This document shows positions 1 to 7,779 of a stretch of DNA of 64,000 nucleotides, piece by piece. The translations under genes were made by a program, and so were the position numbers. Source of the DNA: Gammaproteobacteria bacterium (GTDB taxonomy: Bacteria; Pseudomonadota; Gammaproteobacteria; Pseudomonadales; Ketobacteraceae). The stretch lies in contig JABLXQ010000001.1 in NCBI GenBank assembly GCA_013178375.1, forward strand, positions 235,098 to 299,097, written 5' to 3'. Position 1 is the first letter of the stretch. Every line of letters starts with the position of its first letter. Under the pieces are notes generated by a model. The model was not told the DNA's origin and did not search any database. It saw only the letters and a program-made list of their open reading frames with translations.

Positions 1-815
1 ATCGGTACGTCGCGGGAAAAGAACACGCTGGCCAGGGACAGGTACTGGGATTCGCTCTGCAGCAGATCCTTTTGCCGGGCCAGGGACAGGGTGGCCAGGT
101 AGTTGTCCATCTTGTCCATCTGGCCGTAAGCGCTGGCCAGCGCCAGCCAGTACTCTGCCTTGGGATACCAGACCAGCAGCCGCTTGATGGTGTTGACCCG
201 TTCCTGCACGGCGTCCATCTGCGCCAGACTGGCCTGCAGCAGTGACAGCCATTCCTCCCGTGGCTGGCGGTTTTCGGCTTCGTACTGACGGATGATGGCG
301 GTGAGCTGGACCACCACCTTCTGGTATTGCTTCAACTGGTAGTAGCACTGGGCCAGCCACAGGCGCACGTCCTCGGCGCCGGCCTGCTGTTCCGCTGTCG
401 CGCTGTCGAACCAGCGGCTCAGGTGCTGCGCGGCTTTCTGATACTGGCCATCGCTCAGGTACACCTGCCCCAGCAGCTTGCGGACGTCTTGCGCCAGCAC
501 GGCGGGAATGTCGAATTGCAGCGCTTTTTCAAATGCCTGAATCGCCTGCTTGTAATCGCCGTTCTGGTAGTGCAGATAGCCCAGTGCTTTCCAGACCAGG
601 CCATTTTCGTAGGCGCTGTTGTTGGCCTGCTCGGTGAGTTTCTGCAAAATCGCGCGGGAATTTTCGGTGTGCTTTTTCTGCAGCCAGTTTTGGGCTTCGC
701 TCAGCTTTTTGTAGAAGGACACGGACAGGCTGGGTGCTTCGTCGGCCCAGGCCGGGTGCAGTGGCAGCGCCAGCAAAAAACTCATGAGTAGACGCGCGAT
801 CGTGGATGTTTTCAT
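1..815 (-). CDS. TPR-repeat periplasmic protein of the TonB operon (incomplete at window edge)
   Basis: About 271 residues are visible and the frame is still open at the left edge, so the C-terminus is missing. The start ATG (815-813) overlaps the tonB stop in an ATGA arrangement, which indicates translational coupling. A signal peptide is followed by helical repeats with tetratricopeptide character, for example the Trp-Lys-Ala-Leu-Gly-Tyr and Tyr-Lys-Gln-Ala-Ile-Gln-Ala-Phe-Glu stretches around residues 73-95. Such a TPR protein is the usual last gene of TonB2/TtpC-type operons, where it is thought to scaffold or stabilise the periplasmic part of the complex. The TPR assignment rests on sequence pattern; the precise role is inferred from context. 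Confidence 0.8.
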   Translation of the reverse strand, partial: MKTSTIARLLMSFLLALPLHPAWADEAPSLSVSFYKKLSEAQNWLQKKHTENSRAILQKLTEQANNSAYENGLVWKALGYLHYQNGDYKQAIQAFEKALQFDIPAVLAQDVRKLLGQVYLSDGQYQKAAQHLSRWFDSATAEQQAGAEDVRLWLAQCYYQLKQYQKVVVQLTAIIRQYEAENRQPREEWLSLLQASLAQMDAVQERVNTIKRLLVWYPKAEYWLALASAYGQMDKMDNYLATLSLARQKDLLQSESQYLSLASVFFSRDVP

Positions 816-1462
816 CGCTGCTGCAACCGGAAACGAATGCGGTTCTGCACGCCGGTGACTTCCACTGCCATCGAACCCAGCATGCGCGGACGAAAACGGA
901 AACGCTGCACGGCGTCCAGTGCCGACTGGTCGAAAATGCCTGCCGGTTCCGCCTGCACCACCCGTGCATTTTTCACCTGGCCCTCGGTGCCGATGGTGAA
1001 TTCCAACAGCACCCAGCCTTCGATGCCCTGTTTGAGCGCCGACGGCGGATACTGCGGCGGCACCTGCACGACCGGCAGATAATCGCCACCGCCCACCACG
1101 CCGCCGCCAAACCCGGCACCGACGCCACCGTCGCCCGGCGTAAAACCGGAGTCGATAGAAAAGCCTTCAGTGATCGGGCCGCTGCTGAGGTTGAACCGCT
1201 GGGTGGCCACATCCATGGCACTCATCTGCAGGTTCACCTGTTGCGGCGGCGCCAGCGGCTGTGGCGGCGGCTCCGGTTTCAGCTGATCCAGATTGAGGGA
1301 ACGGTCCCGCTCCACCCGGATGAAATTCACCATGTCGAAGCGGCCCTCGCCAGACAACGGCTGTGCGCTGATCTTGATCAGACCGATCATCACCGCGAAC
1401 AGCAGGAAGGTGACAAACCCTGCTGACACAAATGCGGTGCAATAGCGCGACCAGATGCTCAT
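812..1462 (-). CDS. tonB: Energy transducer TonB (TonB2 type)
   Basis: TonB couples the inner-membrane proton motive force, harvested by ExbB/ExbD, to outer-membrane TonB-dependent receptors. The 216-residue protein has one N-terminal membrane helix (about residues 10-31), a very short proline-rich stretch (about 62-74), a glycine-rich linker (about 105-127) and a TonB C-terminal domain from about 128, including Tyr-Pro-Pro-Ser-Ala at 138-142 and the typical end in which an aromatic/Arg pair precedes the last strand. The short Pro region and the lack of a His in the membrane helix fit the TonB2 class of Vibrio-like systems rather than E. coli TonB. The gene starts 1 bp after exbD and overlaps the TPR gene downstream. 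Confidence 0.88.
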   Translation of the reverse strand: MSIWSRYCTAFVSAGFVTFLLFAVMIGLIKISAQPLSGEGRFDMVNFIRVERDRSLNLDQLKPEPPPQPLAPPQQVNLQMSAMDVATQRFNLSSGPITEGFSIDSGFTPGDGGVGAGFGGGVVGGGDYLPVVQVPPQYPPSALKQGIEGWVLLEFTIGTEGQVKNARVVQAEPAGIFDQSALDAVQRFRFRPRMLGSMAVEVTGVQNRIRFRLQQR

Positions 1463-1463
1463 G

Positions 1464-1871
1464 TCACTGCTCGACAGCGGCGATGGAGACGGAATCTATG
1501 CCCACCTCGCGGGCGGCATCCATCACCTGCACCAGCCGGTTGTTGGTGGATTTCTTGTCGGCGTGGATGATCAGTGCGCTTTGCGGATTTTCGATGTGCA
1601 TGCGTTCCAGCAGCGGCTGCAGCGCGCGCACGTCCACCCGGCGCTTGTCCACCCAGATCTCGTCGTATTCGCTGATGACCACTTTCAGATTGACGCTGTC
1701 CTTGGTCACCGCCGTACGCGCGGTAGGCCGGTTGATGTCGATGCCGGTTTCTTTCACCGATGATGCGGTGACAACGAAAAAAATCAGCATGATGAACACG
1801 ATGTCGAGCATCGGCGTCAGGTCGATGACGGTGTCATCGTCTTCGGTGACCCGGTAAAACGGACGGCGCAT
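1464..1871 (-). CDS. exbD: Biopolymer transporter ExbD
   Basis: ExbD is the proton-channel partner of ExbB in the TonB motor. The 135-residue protein has a short cytoplasmic N-terminus, one membrane helix (about 19-38) containing the conserved Asp at residue 23 in Met-Leu-Asp-Ile-Val-Phe, and a periplasmic domain. The start at 1871 was chosen over a longer open frame because it overlaps the stop of the upstream exbB in an ATGA arrangement and gives the normal ExbD N-terminus. It sits between exbB and tonB in one operon. TolR is a related family, but the tonB neighbour favours ExbD. Confidence 0.88.
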   Translation of the reverse strand: MRRPFYRVTEDDDTVIDLTPMLDIVFIMLIFFVVTASSVKETGIDINRPTARTAVTKDSVNLKVVISEYDEIWVDKRRVDVRALQPLLERMHIENPQSALIIHADKKSTNNRLVQVMDAAREVGIDSVSIAAVEQ

Positions 1872-2413
1872 CAGGCAGCCCTCTGCGGTGATGAAAGCGT
1901 GAGTCGGTCGGCGAACAGTTCCACCTGCTTCACCGCATGCCGGCACAGCAGGCGGGTGGCGAACAGGCCGTAAATGGCGGCGCCCATGCCCGCCATGGTG
2001 GGCAGCGTGGCGCGGGAAATGCCGGATGCCATGGAGCGCGAATTGGTGGTGCCGAAGGTGTTCATGACATCAAACACCTCGATCATGCCGGTGACGGTGC
2101 CGAGCAGGCCGAACAGCGGGCACAGCGCCACCAGCATGCGCAGCACCGGCAGCGAAAAATCCGCGCTGGCGGTGATCTGTGCGATCAGCATGCGGCGGAT
2201 CTGGCGTGCGTGCCAGGAATGGCGTTCCGTCCGCGCATTCCATTGCTCCACGATCTGGTCCATCTGGCGCGGAAAACTGATGCGGTAATGCAGGGTGCGT
2301 TCGATGATCAGGGTCCACATGATGACGGTGTTGAAGCCGATCACCCACAGCACCACACCACCAGCGACGTGAAAATCGCGGATGGTTTCCAGTGCCTCGA
2401 CCAGCGCCCACAT
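1871..2413 (-). CDS. exbB: MotA/TolQ/ExbB proton channel family protein (short ExbB)
   Basis: This 180-residue protein of the ExbB/TolQ family has an N-terminal membrane helix (about 17-37), a cytoplasmic stretch, and two further helices, including the family hallmark Leu-Phe-Gly-Leu-Leu-Gly-Thr-Val-Thr-Gly-Met at about 99-109 and an Ala/Gly-rich helix at about 135-157. It forms the pentameric channel around ExbD. It starts 1 bp after the longer ExbB paralogue, so this operon encodes two ExbB-type proteins, as in Vibrio TonB2 systems, which carry both TtpC and ExbB2. Confidence 0.88.
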   Translation of the reverse strand: MWALVEALETIRDFHVAGGVVLWVIGFNTVIMWTLIIERTLHYRISFPRQMDQIVEQWNARTERHSWHARQIRRMLIAQITASADFSLPVLRMLVALCPLFGLLGTVTGMIEVFDVMNTFGTTNSRSMASGISRATLPTMAGMGAAIYGLFATRLLCRHAVKQVELFADRLTLSSPQRAA

Positions 2414-2414
2414 C

Positions 2415-3818
2415 TCAGGCGGCTCCCTGCTCGGCGCGCTGCGCGATCAGGCCGGTGCTTTCTTCTTCCAGTACCATCAGCACGGCCTTGCTGCGGGTGC
2501 TGGCCAGGTTGTGGAAGAACACCACCGGAATCGCCACCACCAGACCCAGCACGGTGGTGACCAGCGCTTCGGAAATGCCGCCCGCCAGCAGTTTGGGATC
2601 GCTGGTGCCGAACAGCGTGATCACCTGGAAGGTGTTGATCATGCCGGTGACGGTGCCGAGCAGACCCAGCAGCGGCGCGATGACGGAAATGATCTTGATC
2701 AGGGTGAGGTATTTTTCCAGCGGCGCCCGTTCGCGCAGGATCGCCTCGCCCAGTTTGAGTTCCAGCGATTCCAGGTCCAGGTGGCGATTGTCGCGGTAGG
2801 CCAGCAGTACGCGACCGAGGGGGTTGTTGGCACTGGGCTGGACCATGCGCTTCTGGTCGCTGACCTTGCGGGTGGTGATGATCATCACGCAGATGCGTTC
2901 CAGCGCCAGCAGTATGCCAAGTATGCCGATGGCAATGGTGAAATAGCCGATCACGCCGCCCTGGTCGATGCGCTCGCGGATGTCCGGCGTTTCCAGCAGC
3001 ATGTTCAGCAGCACGCCGCGGGTGGGATCGATCGCGATCGGCAACAAGCCGTCACTGCCCTGGCTTTGGGTGAATTCTTCGACATTGCCCAGCATGAAGC
3101 GCGGTGGCTGCTTGGGCAGTTCCACCACCTTGCCGGTTTCCGGAATGTATTGCAGGTAATGATTGCCGGAGACGAGGTTGAAACTGCCGATGCGCACTAC
3201 GTCGGCTTCCACCCGCTCTCCGTCCAGGCTGATCACCGGCAGCGTCAGGTGTTTCACTTTGCCGGATTCCACCATTTCCCGCTGTTGCTGGTACCAGAGT
3301 TGTTCCAGTTCCTCGATGCGTGGCAGCGTGCGGTCCTGGCTGAGGCGGTCTGCCAGTTGCTCCAGGGCATGGCGGCGCTCCGGGGTGTCGGTGGAGGTGA
3401 TGGAACCTTGCAGCATCACGCCGGTTTCCGTGCTGGCAGACTGCAGGTGGCCGAACAGCTCCTTCAGCGATCCCATGCGCGTTTCCAGCCGCCGCGACAG
3501 TTCGTCGAGCTGTTCCTTGTGGCGGGCGTAGGTTTCTTCCAGCTGCATGCTGCGCGCTTCCAGCTGTTTGCGCTGCGCCACGGCCTGTTCCAGCAATTGC
3601 TGCTGCTGGTTTTTGTTGCGCAGGAATTGTTGCTCGCGCTGCTGGTTCTGTTGCGACTGCTCGATGCGGCCCTGGCGCACCAGTTCCACCAGTTCGTCGA
3701 GAGACTGGATTTCAGCCTTGTTGCTGGGGGCGGCGACCGCCAGCGGACCGATGCCCAGCAGCAGGGCGAAGACGGCGGCAGACCATGTGCAGAAATATTT
3801 CGCGGACAGAATTTTCAT
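2415..3818 (-). CDS. Long ExbB-like protein of TtpC type with periplasmic coiled coil
   Basis: The protein has 467 residues. A signal sequence (1-30) is followed by a Gln/Glu-rich coiled coil (about 35-120) and a globular periplasmic region. The C-terminal MotA/TolQ/ExbB domain has a membrane helix at about 288-306 and the conserved Leu-Leu-Gly-Leu-Leu-Gly-Thr-Val-Thr-Gly-Met at 383-393. This is the architecture of TtpC, which is essential for TonB2 function in Vibrio. The ATG at 3818 was chosen over a longer frame because it overlaps the DUF3450 stop (ATGA) and begins a good signal peptide. The function of the periplasmic extension is not established; contact with the DUF3450 partner is a reasonable inference. 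Confidence 0.85.
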   Translation of the reverse strand: MKILSAKYFCTWSAAVFALLLGIGPLAVAAPSNKAEIQSLDELVELVRQGRIEQSQQNQQREQQFLRNKNQQQQLLEQAVAQRKQLEARSMQLEETYARHKEQLDELSRRLETRMGSLKELFGHLQSASTETGVMLQGSITSTDTPERRHALEQLADRLSQDRTLPRIEELEQLWYQQQREMVESGKVKHLTLPVISLDGERVEADVVRIGSFNLVSGNHYLQYIPETGKVVELPKQPPRFMLGNVEEFTQSQGSDGLLPIAIDPTRGVLLNMLLETPDIRERIDQGGVIGYFTIAIGILGILLALERICVMIITTRKVSDQKRMVQPSANNPLGRVLLAYRDNRHLDLESLELKLGEAILRERAPLEKYLTLIKIISVIAPLLGLLGTVTGMINTFQVITLFGTSDPKLLAGGISEALVTTVLGLVVAIPVVFFHNLASTRSKAVLMVLEEESTGLIAQRAEQGAA

Positions 3819-4588
3819 TGTGCAGCCTCCGGCGCCAGGATCGGCAGCGTCAGCAATTCGGGCGCGGCCTGCTTGCGCGCGATTTTCAGGCCCAGACGGA
3901 AATCCTTGCGATAGCGGCCGTCCAGTTCCTCCCAGCCGTGCTGGCGGGCATTCCACACACCCAGACCGGCGCCGTCCAGGGTCTGGTACATCAGCGCGAT
4001 GCGGCCGATGCGCAGGAATTCCACTTCGCGCGGTTTGTCTGCCAGTGTCAACGTGCCGCGCCAGGCTTCGATGGTATTGCCGTATTCCACTTCGATGGCG
4101 TAGGCGTCCAGCACCTGACGGAATTTTTCTGCTGCTGACACGTCGCTGCGCTCCAGGGTGTTTTTCAGGAACTGCACGCGCTCGGCACGTTCTTCCTGCT
4201 GGAATGGCAGGTCCAGTTTGATGAAGGCGTCGAGGGAATCGATCATCCGGGCCAGCAGCGGCGACACCTGACGTTCGATGATGGCGACATCCTGGATCGA
4301 CTGTTCGGTGGTGATGATGGATTCCTGCTGGCGCTCGATCTGCTTTTCCATTTGCAGGTTGTACACCTGCAGATCCTCGATGCGTTTCAGCTCCAGCTGG
4401 TAATCGGCGAACGCCTGTTGGGTGGCGTCGCTGATGCTGTTGATACGCTGCTGGCTCTGGGCCGCTTGCTGGATGGTGGCCTTCTCGCCGCTGAGGATGT
4501 CATCCACCGGGTCGGCGCTGGCGTTGAAACACCAGCACAGCAGTGGAATCAGCAGCAGGGGTTTCCTGGTCTTGATATGGCGATGCAT
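3815..4588 (-). CDS. DUF3450 periplasmic coiled-coil protein, first gene of TonB operon
   Basis: This 257-residue protein has an N-terminal signal peptide ending near Asn-Ala-Ser-Ala-Asp (about 22-26), then a long helical region rich in Gln, Glu and Ile (about 35-110) and a conserved C-terminal half containing a Trp-Arg-Gly-Thr-Leu motif. The pattern matches the DUF3450 family, which is regularly encoded immediately before ttpC/exbB genes. It is the first gene of the six-gene cluster; the 119-bp gap to the HMG-CoA lyase stop should hold the operon promoter, though I could not define one convincingly and saw no Fur box. Its molecular role is unknown. Confidence 0.85.
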   Translation of the reverse strand: MHRHIKTRKPLLLIPLLCWCFNASADPVDDILSGEKATIQQAAQSQQRINSISDATQQAFADYQLELKRIEDLQVYNLQMEKQIERQQESIITTEQSIQDVAIIERQVSPLLARMIDSLDAFIKLDLPFQQEERAERVQFLKNTLERSDVSAAEKFRQVLDAYAIEVEYGNTIEAWRGTLTLADKPREVEFLRIGRIALMYQTLDGAGLGVWNARQHGWEELDGRYRKDFRLGLKIARKQAAPELLTLPILAPEAAQ

Positions 4589-4707
4589 CGCATTACTACC
4601 GTTCTTGTTGTGATTGTCGAATAGCAGTTGTTGTTCTGGGTATTGTGTGCGTGTTTCCTTTATACGATTGCGGCCATTCCTTGCCTTGCCGGTCCATTAA
4701 AAGCCCG

Positions 4708-5637
4708 CTATACGCAGGCTTCGCGTTTCTGTGCCGCACGGATCGCCTGCGACTGCATCCATTTCAGAATGCGTCCGCCCAAGTGCTGGCCGGTGGCGAC
4801 TTCGGCTACCTGAACGGCGTCGCGCAGGGCGTTGATGTCGATGCCGGTGTCGAAGCCGGATTCTTCCAGCATGTAGACCAGATCTTCCGTCGCTACGTTC
4901 CCCGAAGCACCCGGCGCGAACGGGCAACCGCCCAGGCCGCCGATGGAACTGTCGAAACGGCGCACGCCTTCCATCACGCCGGCCCAGGCCATGGCCAGCG
5001 CCAAACCGCGGGTGTCGTGCAGATGCAGGTTGAAACGGTCGGCGCCGAACTGCTGCACCAGCGGCCGCAGGATGTCACTGATCTGTTGCGGATTGCCGGC
5101 ACCGATAGTATCGGCGATGGAAATTTCGTGGGCACCGGCCTGGATCATGTCGGCGGTAAGTTTGTGCACCACGTCCACCGGCGTCTTGCCGTCGTAAGGG
5201 CAGGCGATGGCACCGGAAATGTAGGCGCGCACGAACACGCCGTCGGCGCGGGCCTGGGCGATCACCTGCTGGCAGGTCTCGCGGGTCTGTGCCAGGGTCA
5301 TGTTCAGGTTGCGCTGGTTGAAGGTGTCGGTGGAAGCCAGCACCACGCCGATGGAGGTGACGCCCTGTTCCCGCGCGCGCTCGTAGCCTTTCATGTTGGG
5401 TACCAGCGCGGCGATATTCAATTGGTTGAATTCACGCAGGCCGGCCAGTACATCAACGGCGTCTGCCATCTGCGGCACCAGCTTGGGATGGACGAAACTG
5501 ACGGCCTCGAACTGGCGCACGCCGGCGGCCACCAGAGCGGCCGCCATCTTGAGTTTGGACTCGGTTGAAACGGGATTGGGCTGGTTTTGCAGGCCGTCGC
5601 GCAGGCCTACTTCGTTGATATAAATGATGTCGCGCAT
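4708..5637 (-). CDS. Hydroxymethylglutaryl-CoA lyase
   Basis: HMG-CoA lyase cleaves 3-hydroxy-3-methylglutaryl-CoA to acetoacetate and acetyl-CoA, the last step of leucine (and, in Pseudomonas, acyclic terpene) catabolism. The 309-residue protein carries the DRE-TIM N-terminal Asn-Glu-Val-Gly-Leu-Arg-Asp-Gly-Leu-Gln and the signature Gly-Gly-Leu-Gly-Gly-Cys-Pro-Phe-Ala-Pro-Gly-Ala-Ser-Gly-Asn with its catalytic Cys. The ATG at 5637 gives the normal family N-terminus; a TTG eight codons upstream is possible. The rest of the leucine (liu) operon is not adjacent, so the gene is isolated from its pathway partners. Confidence 0.92.
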   Translation of the reverse strand: MRDIIYINEVGLRDGLQNQPNPVSTESKLKMAAALVAAGVRQFEAVSFVHPKLVPQMADAVDVLAGLREFNQLNIAALVPNMKGYERAREQGVTSIGVVLASTDTFNQRNLNMTLAQTRETCQQVIAQARADGVFVRAYISGAIACPYDGKTPVDVVHKLTADMIQAGAHEISIADTIGAGNPQQISDILRPLVQQFGADRFNLHLHDTRGLALAMAWAGVMEGVRRFDSSIGGLGGCPFAPGASGNVATEDLVYMLEESGFDTGIDINALRDAVQVAEVATGQHLGGRILKWMQSQAIRAAQKREACV

Positions 5638-5670
5638 GGGGTGTCTGGACCGGTGAGTCAAGGAAGATGG

Positions 5671-5682
5671 GTCCGATTATAA
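5671..5682 (-). promoter_or_regulatory. Possible -10 box of the HMG-CoA lyase promoter
   Basis: On the minus strand a perfect TATAAT lies at 5681-5676, about 39 bp upstream of the chosen ATG. No good -35 hexamer is visible at 16-18 bp, so this is suggestive only. Confidence 0.3.
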
Positions 5683-5850
5683 GCGAAAGCGTCTGTGGCG
5701 CTACCTTACCGGCATTTACAGTGCCGGCAGGTGATTGAAGAAGTTCCGGATTTTGCTCGAAAAGACCGGTGGTGATGGGGGCCACCGGCAGGTTCAAGCA
5801 GCAGATTTGTCTGTTCTGGCGGGATACTGGGGCAACAATTCGGGAAGCGG

Positions 5851-7050
5851 TTATCCGATGATTCCCGCCTGATGCAGCTGCCTGATCCGCTCCTCCGTCA
5901 GTCCCAGCACTTCCGCCAGCACGGTATTCGTGTTTTCGCCCAGCAATGGCGGCGCTGTGAAATGTTGTTCGTTTGTATCCGACAGTTTCACCGGATTGCC
6001 CGGCTGCGGCACGGTTTTTCCGTTGGGCAGCGGCACATCCACCACCATGTCCCGCGCCTGGATTTGCGGATCGTTCAGTGCAAAGGCGAAATCATTCACC
6101 GGTGCGGCGGGAATGCGGTATTCCTTCAATTGTTCCAGCCAGAATTCGCAGGTGTTTTTTTCCAGATACTCCTGAACTCTAGCGTTGATGGCATGGCGAT
6201 ATTCCCAGCGCTCGGGCTGCTTTTCAAAGCGTTTTTCCAGTAGAAACGGATCGTTCAGCATCGCTGCCAGCTTGAGATAAAAGGCGTCGCCCATGCAGGC
6301 CAGGATGATGTAGCGCGATTGCGTACGAAAAGTCCCGTAGGGCACATGCACGAAATGGCCGTTGCCCACCGCCGGTGGTTGCACGCCGCTCATCAGGTAC
6401 ATGGTGGCCATGTAATTCAGCAGCGACACCTGGCAATCCTGCATGGAAATATCCACGTGCTGGCCGCGTCCGGTGAGCGTGCGGGCGTGTAGCGCCGACA
6501 GTATTCCGATGGTCGCGAACAGGCCGCCACCCAGATCGCCGATGGGAATCCCCGCCCGCAACGGCGGACCGTTTTCCTCGCCAGTGATCGACATGCCGCC
6601 GCCCATGCCCTGCGCCACCAGATCGAACGCGGGGCGGTCCCGCTCCGGCCCGGTTTCACCAAAGCCGGTGATCGAGCAGGTGATGATGCGTGGGTTGTGC
6701 TGTTTCAACCTATCGAAATCAATGCCCAGGCGTTTCGGCACGCCCTCGCCGAAATTGTTGATCACCACGTCGGCTTTTTTCACCAGTTGGTAAAACAGTT
6801 CCAGCCCGGCCTGTTCCTTCAGATTCAGGCACACACTTTCCTTGTTGCGCGACAGGGTGAGGAAATAGGCCCCCATGCCGTCGATGGAATAGCGCGGATC
6901 GTCTGCCAGCAGCTTGCGGGTGCCCTCGCCGGTTTGGGGTGGTTCGATCTTGATGCAGCGGGCGCCCATGTCCGCCAGCAACTGGCTGGCATAGGGGCCG
7001 GACAGCATGTGGGTCAGGTCCAGAATGGTGAGGTCGTGCAGTGGCGTCAT
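5851..7050 (-). CDS. CaiB/BaiF family (family III) CoA-transferase
   Basis: Family III CoA-transferases move CoA between carboxylic acids through an aspartyl-CoA thioester. This 399-residue protein has the characteristic start (Leu-Asp-Leu-Thr-His-Met-Leu-Ser-Gly-Pro-Tyr-Ala), a Val-Ile-Asn-Asn-Phe motif near residue 93, and Asp-Ile-Ser-Met-Gln-Asp around 205-210, which includes the likely nucleophilic Asp. The ATG at 7050 was preferred to an upstream one at 7095 because it gives the normal family start and keeps the palindrome at 7070-7083 in the leader. It diverges from the VOC/hydrolase pair, and two GTATAC-core palindromes lie between them. The substrate is unknown. Confidence 0.88.
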   Translation of the reverse strand: MTPLHDLTILDLTHMLSGPYASQLLADMGARCIKIEPPQTGEGTRKLLADDPRYSIDGMGAYFLTLSRNKESVCLNLKEQAGLELFYQLVKKADVVINNFGEGVPKRLGIDFDRLKQHNPRIITCSITGFGETGPERDRPAFDLVAQGMGGGMSITGEENGPPLRAGIPIGDLGGGLFATIGILSALHARTLTGRGQHVDISMQDCQVSLLNYMATMYLMSGVQPPAVGNGHFVHVPYGTFRTQSRYIILACMGDAFYLKLAAMLNDPFLLEKRFEKQPERWEYRHAINARVQEYLEKNTCEFWLEQLKEYRIPAAPVNDFAFALNDPQIQARDMVVDVPLPNGKTVPQPGNPVKLSDTNEQHFTAPPLLGENTNTVLAEVLGLTEERIRQLHQAGIIG

Positions 7051-7069
7051 GGGGGCCTCGGGTTGGCGC

Positions 7070-7083
7070 TTATGTATACATAA
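7070..7083. promoter_or_regulatory. 14-bp palindrome, probable GntR operator (CoA-transferase side)
   Basis: TTATGTATACATAA is a perfect 14-bp palindrome 20 bp upstream of the CoA-transferase ATG. Its core GTATAC matches the second palindrome at 7134-7145 and the one at 27847-27856 in front of the acyl-CoA dehydrogenase/gntR pair. GntR-family operators usually have a GT...AC core. Confidence 0.55.
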
Positions 7084-7133
7084 ATGGGTCTGCATCCCCT
7101 TCCTGTGACATACGAAGCCGATGGATGCTTGAA

Positions 7134-7145
7134 ATTGTATACAAT
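7134..7145. promoter_or_regulatory. 12-bp palindrome ATTGTATACAAT, probable GntR operator
   Basis: A perfect 12-bp palindrome in the divergent region between the CoA-transferase and the VOC gene. Its central ten bases TTGTATACAA recur exactly at 27847-27856. A TTGAAA hexamer at 7129-7134 abuts it, so binding here would cover a plus-strand promoter. Confidence 0.6.
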
Positions 7146-7207
7146 CTATGAAAATATCGACCCATCAGTCAACCCAAATCTTGCCTGGCACCGCCGAGGG
7201 AATCGCC

Positions 7208-7753
7208 ATGACCGAAACCGCCCCATCTGCCGACACCCGCCCCGCTGTCGTATTGAAGCCGGTGCACAACATGCACCACACCGCCTACCGTTGTCGCGAT
7301 GCCGAACAGACGCGTTGGTTTTACGAAGATGTGCTGGGTTTCAAGCTGATTGCCGCGCTGGCGTTCGACGAGGAACCGGGTCGCGCCGTGCAGCGGGAAT
7401 TCATGCATCTGTTTTTCGAAACCACTGACGGCAATTGCATCGCATTTTTTGACGCGCCCGACGACGCGGACGAAAGCATGTTCGTCGCCCGCCCCTGCTT
7501 CGGCCCCATCAATCACCACTTCGTGCACTCCATCTACATGTACGATCCCAACGGCCTGCAGGTGGAGCTCACGGTGAAGGATGCGGATTACCAGGGCATC
7601 ATGACCCGGGAAACCGCCAAGGCCCACGCTGACATACAGCAGTGGACCGAGCGCACCCGCGCCATCAAGGAAGCACGCCTGGACAAAAACATGCTCGACC
7701 TGCGCGGCATCGATACCAGCAAGGTCGATCTGAGCGGCCTGAAAAAATCCTGA
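7208..7753 (+). CDS. VOC (glyoxalase/extradiol dioxygenase superfamily) protein
   Basis: This 181-residue single-domain protein has a vicinal-oxygen-chelate fold pattern: His-rich first strand (Met-His-His-Thr-Ala-Tyr), Trp-Phe-Tyr-Glu-Asp-Val-Leu-Gly-Phe helix, and the closing motif Tyr-Asp-Pro-Asn-Gly-Leu-Gln-Val-Glu-Leu with a likely metal-ligand Glu. The ATG at 7208 was chosen over one at 7150 because GAGGG lies at 7196-7200, seven bases upstream. It is followed 26 bp later by an alpha/beta hydrolase, and probably forms an operon with it. That pairing recalls ring-cleavage dioxygenase plus hydrolase pairs, but the exact reaction cannot be read from sequence. Confidence 0.82.
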   Translation: MTETAPSADTRPAVVLKPVHNMHHTAYRCRDAEQTRWFYEDVLGFKLIAALAFDEEPGRAVQREFMHLFFETTDGNCIAFFDAPDDADESMFVARPCFGPINHHFVHSIYMYDPNGLQVELTVKDADYQGIMTRETAKAHADIQQWTERTRAIKEARLDKNMLDLRGIDTSKVDLSGLKKS

Positions 7754-7779
7754 CACTTTTTTACCGGGGAACTGAATAC

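Noticed and set aside
2382..3914. Plus-strand frame of 510 codons opposite the TtpC-like gene
   Set aside because: It mirrors the coiled-coil coding region and has no recognisable domain; the minus strand carries clear ExbB motifs.
4589..4707. Search for a Fur box upstream of the TonB operon
   Set aside because: No GATAAT-type repeat is visible; control by iron cannot be claimed.
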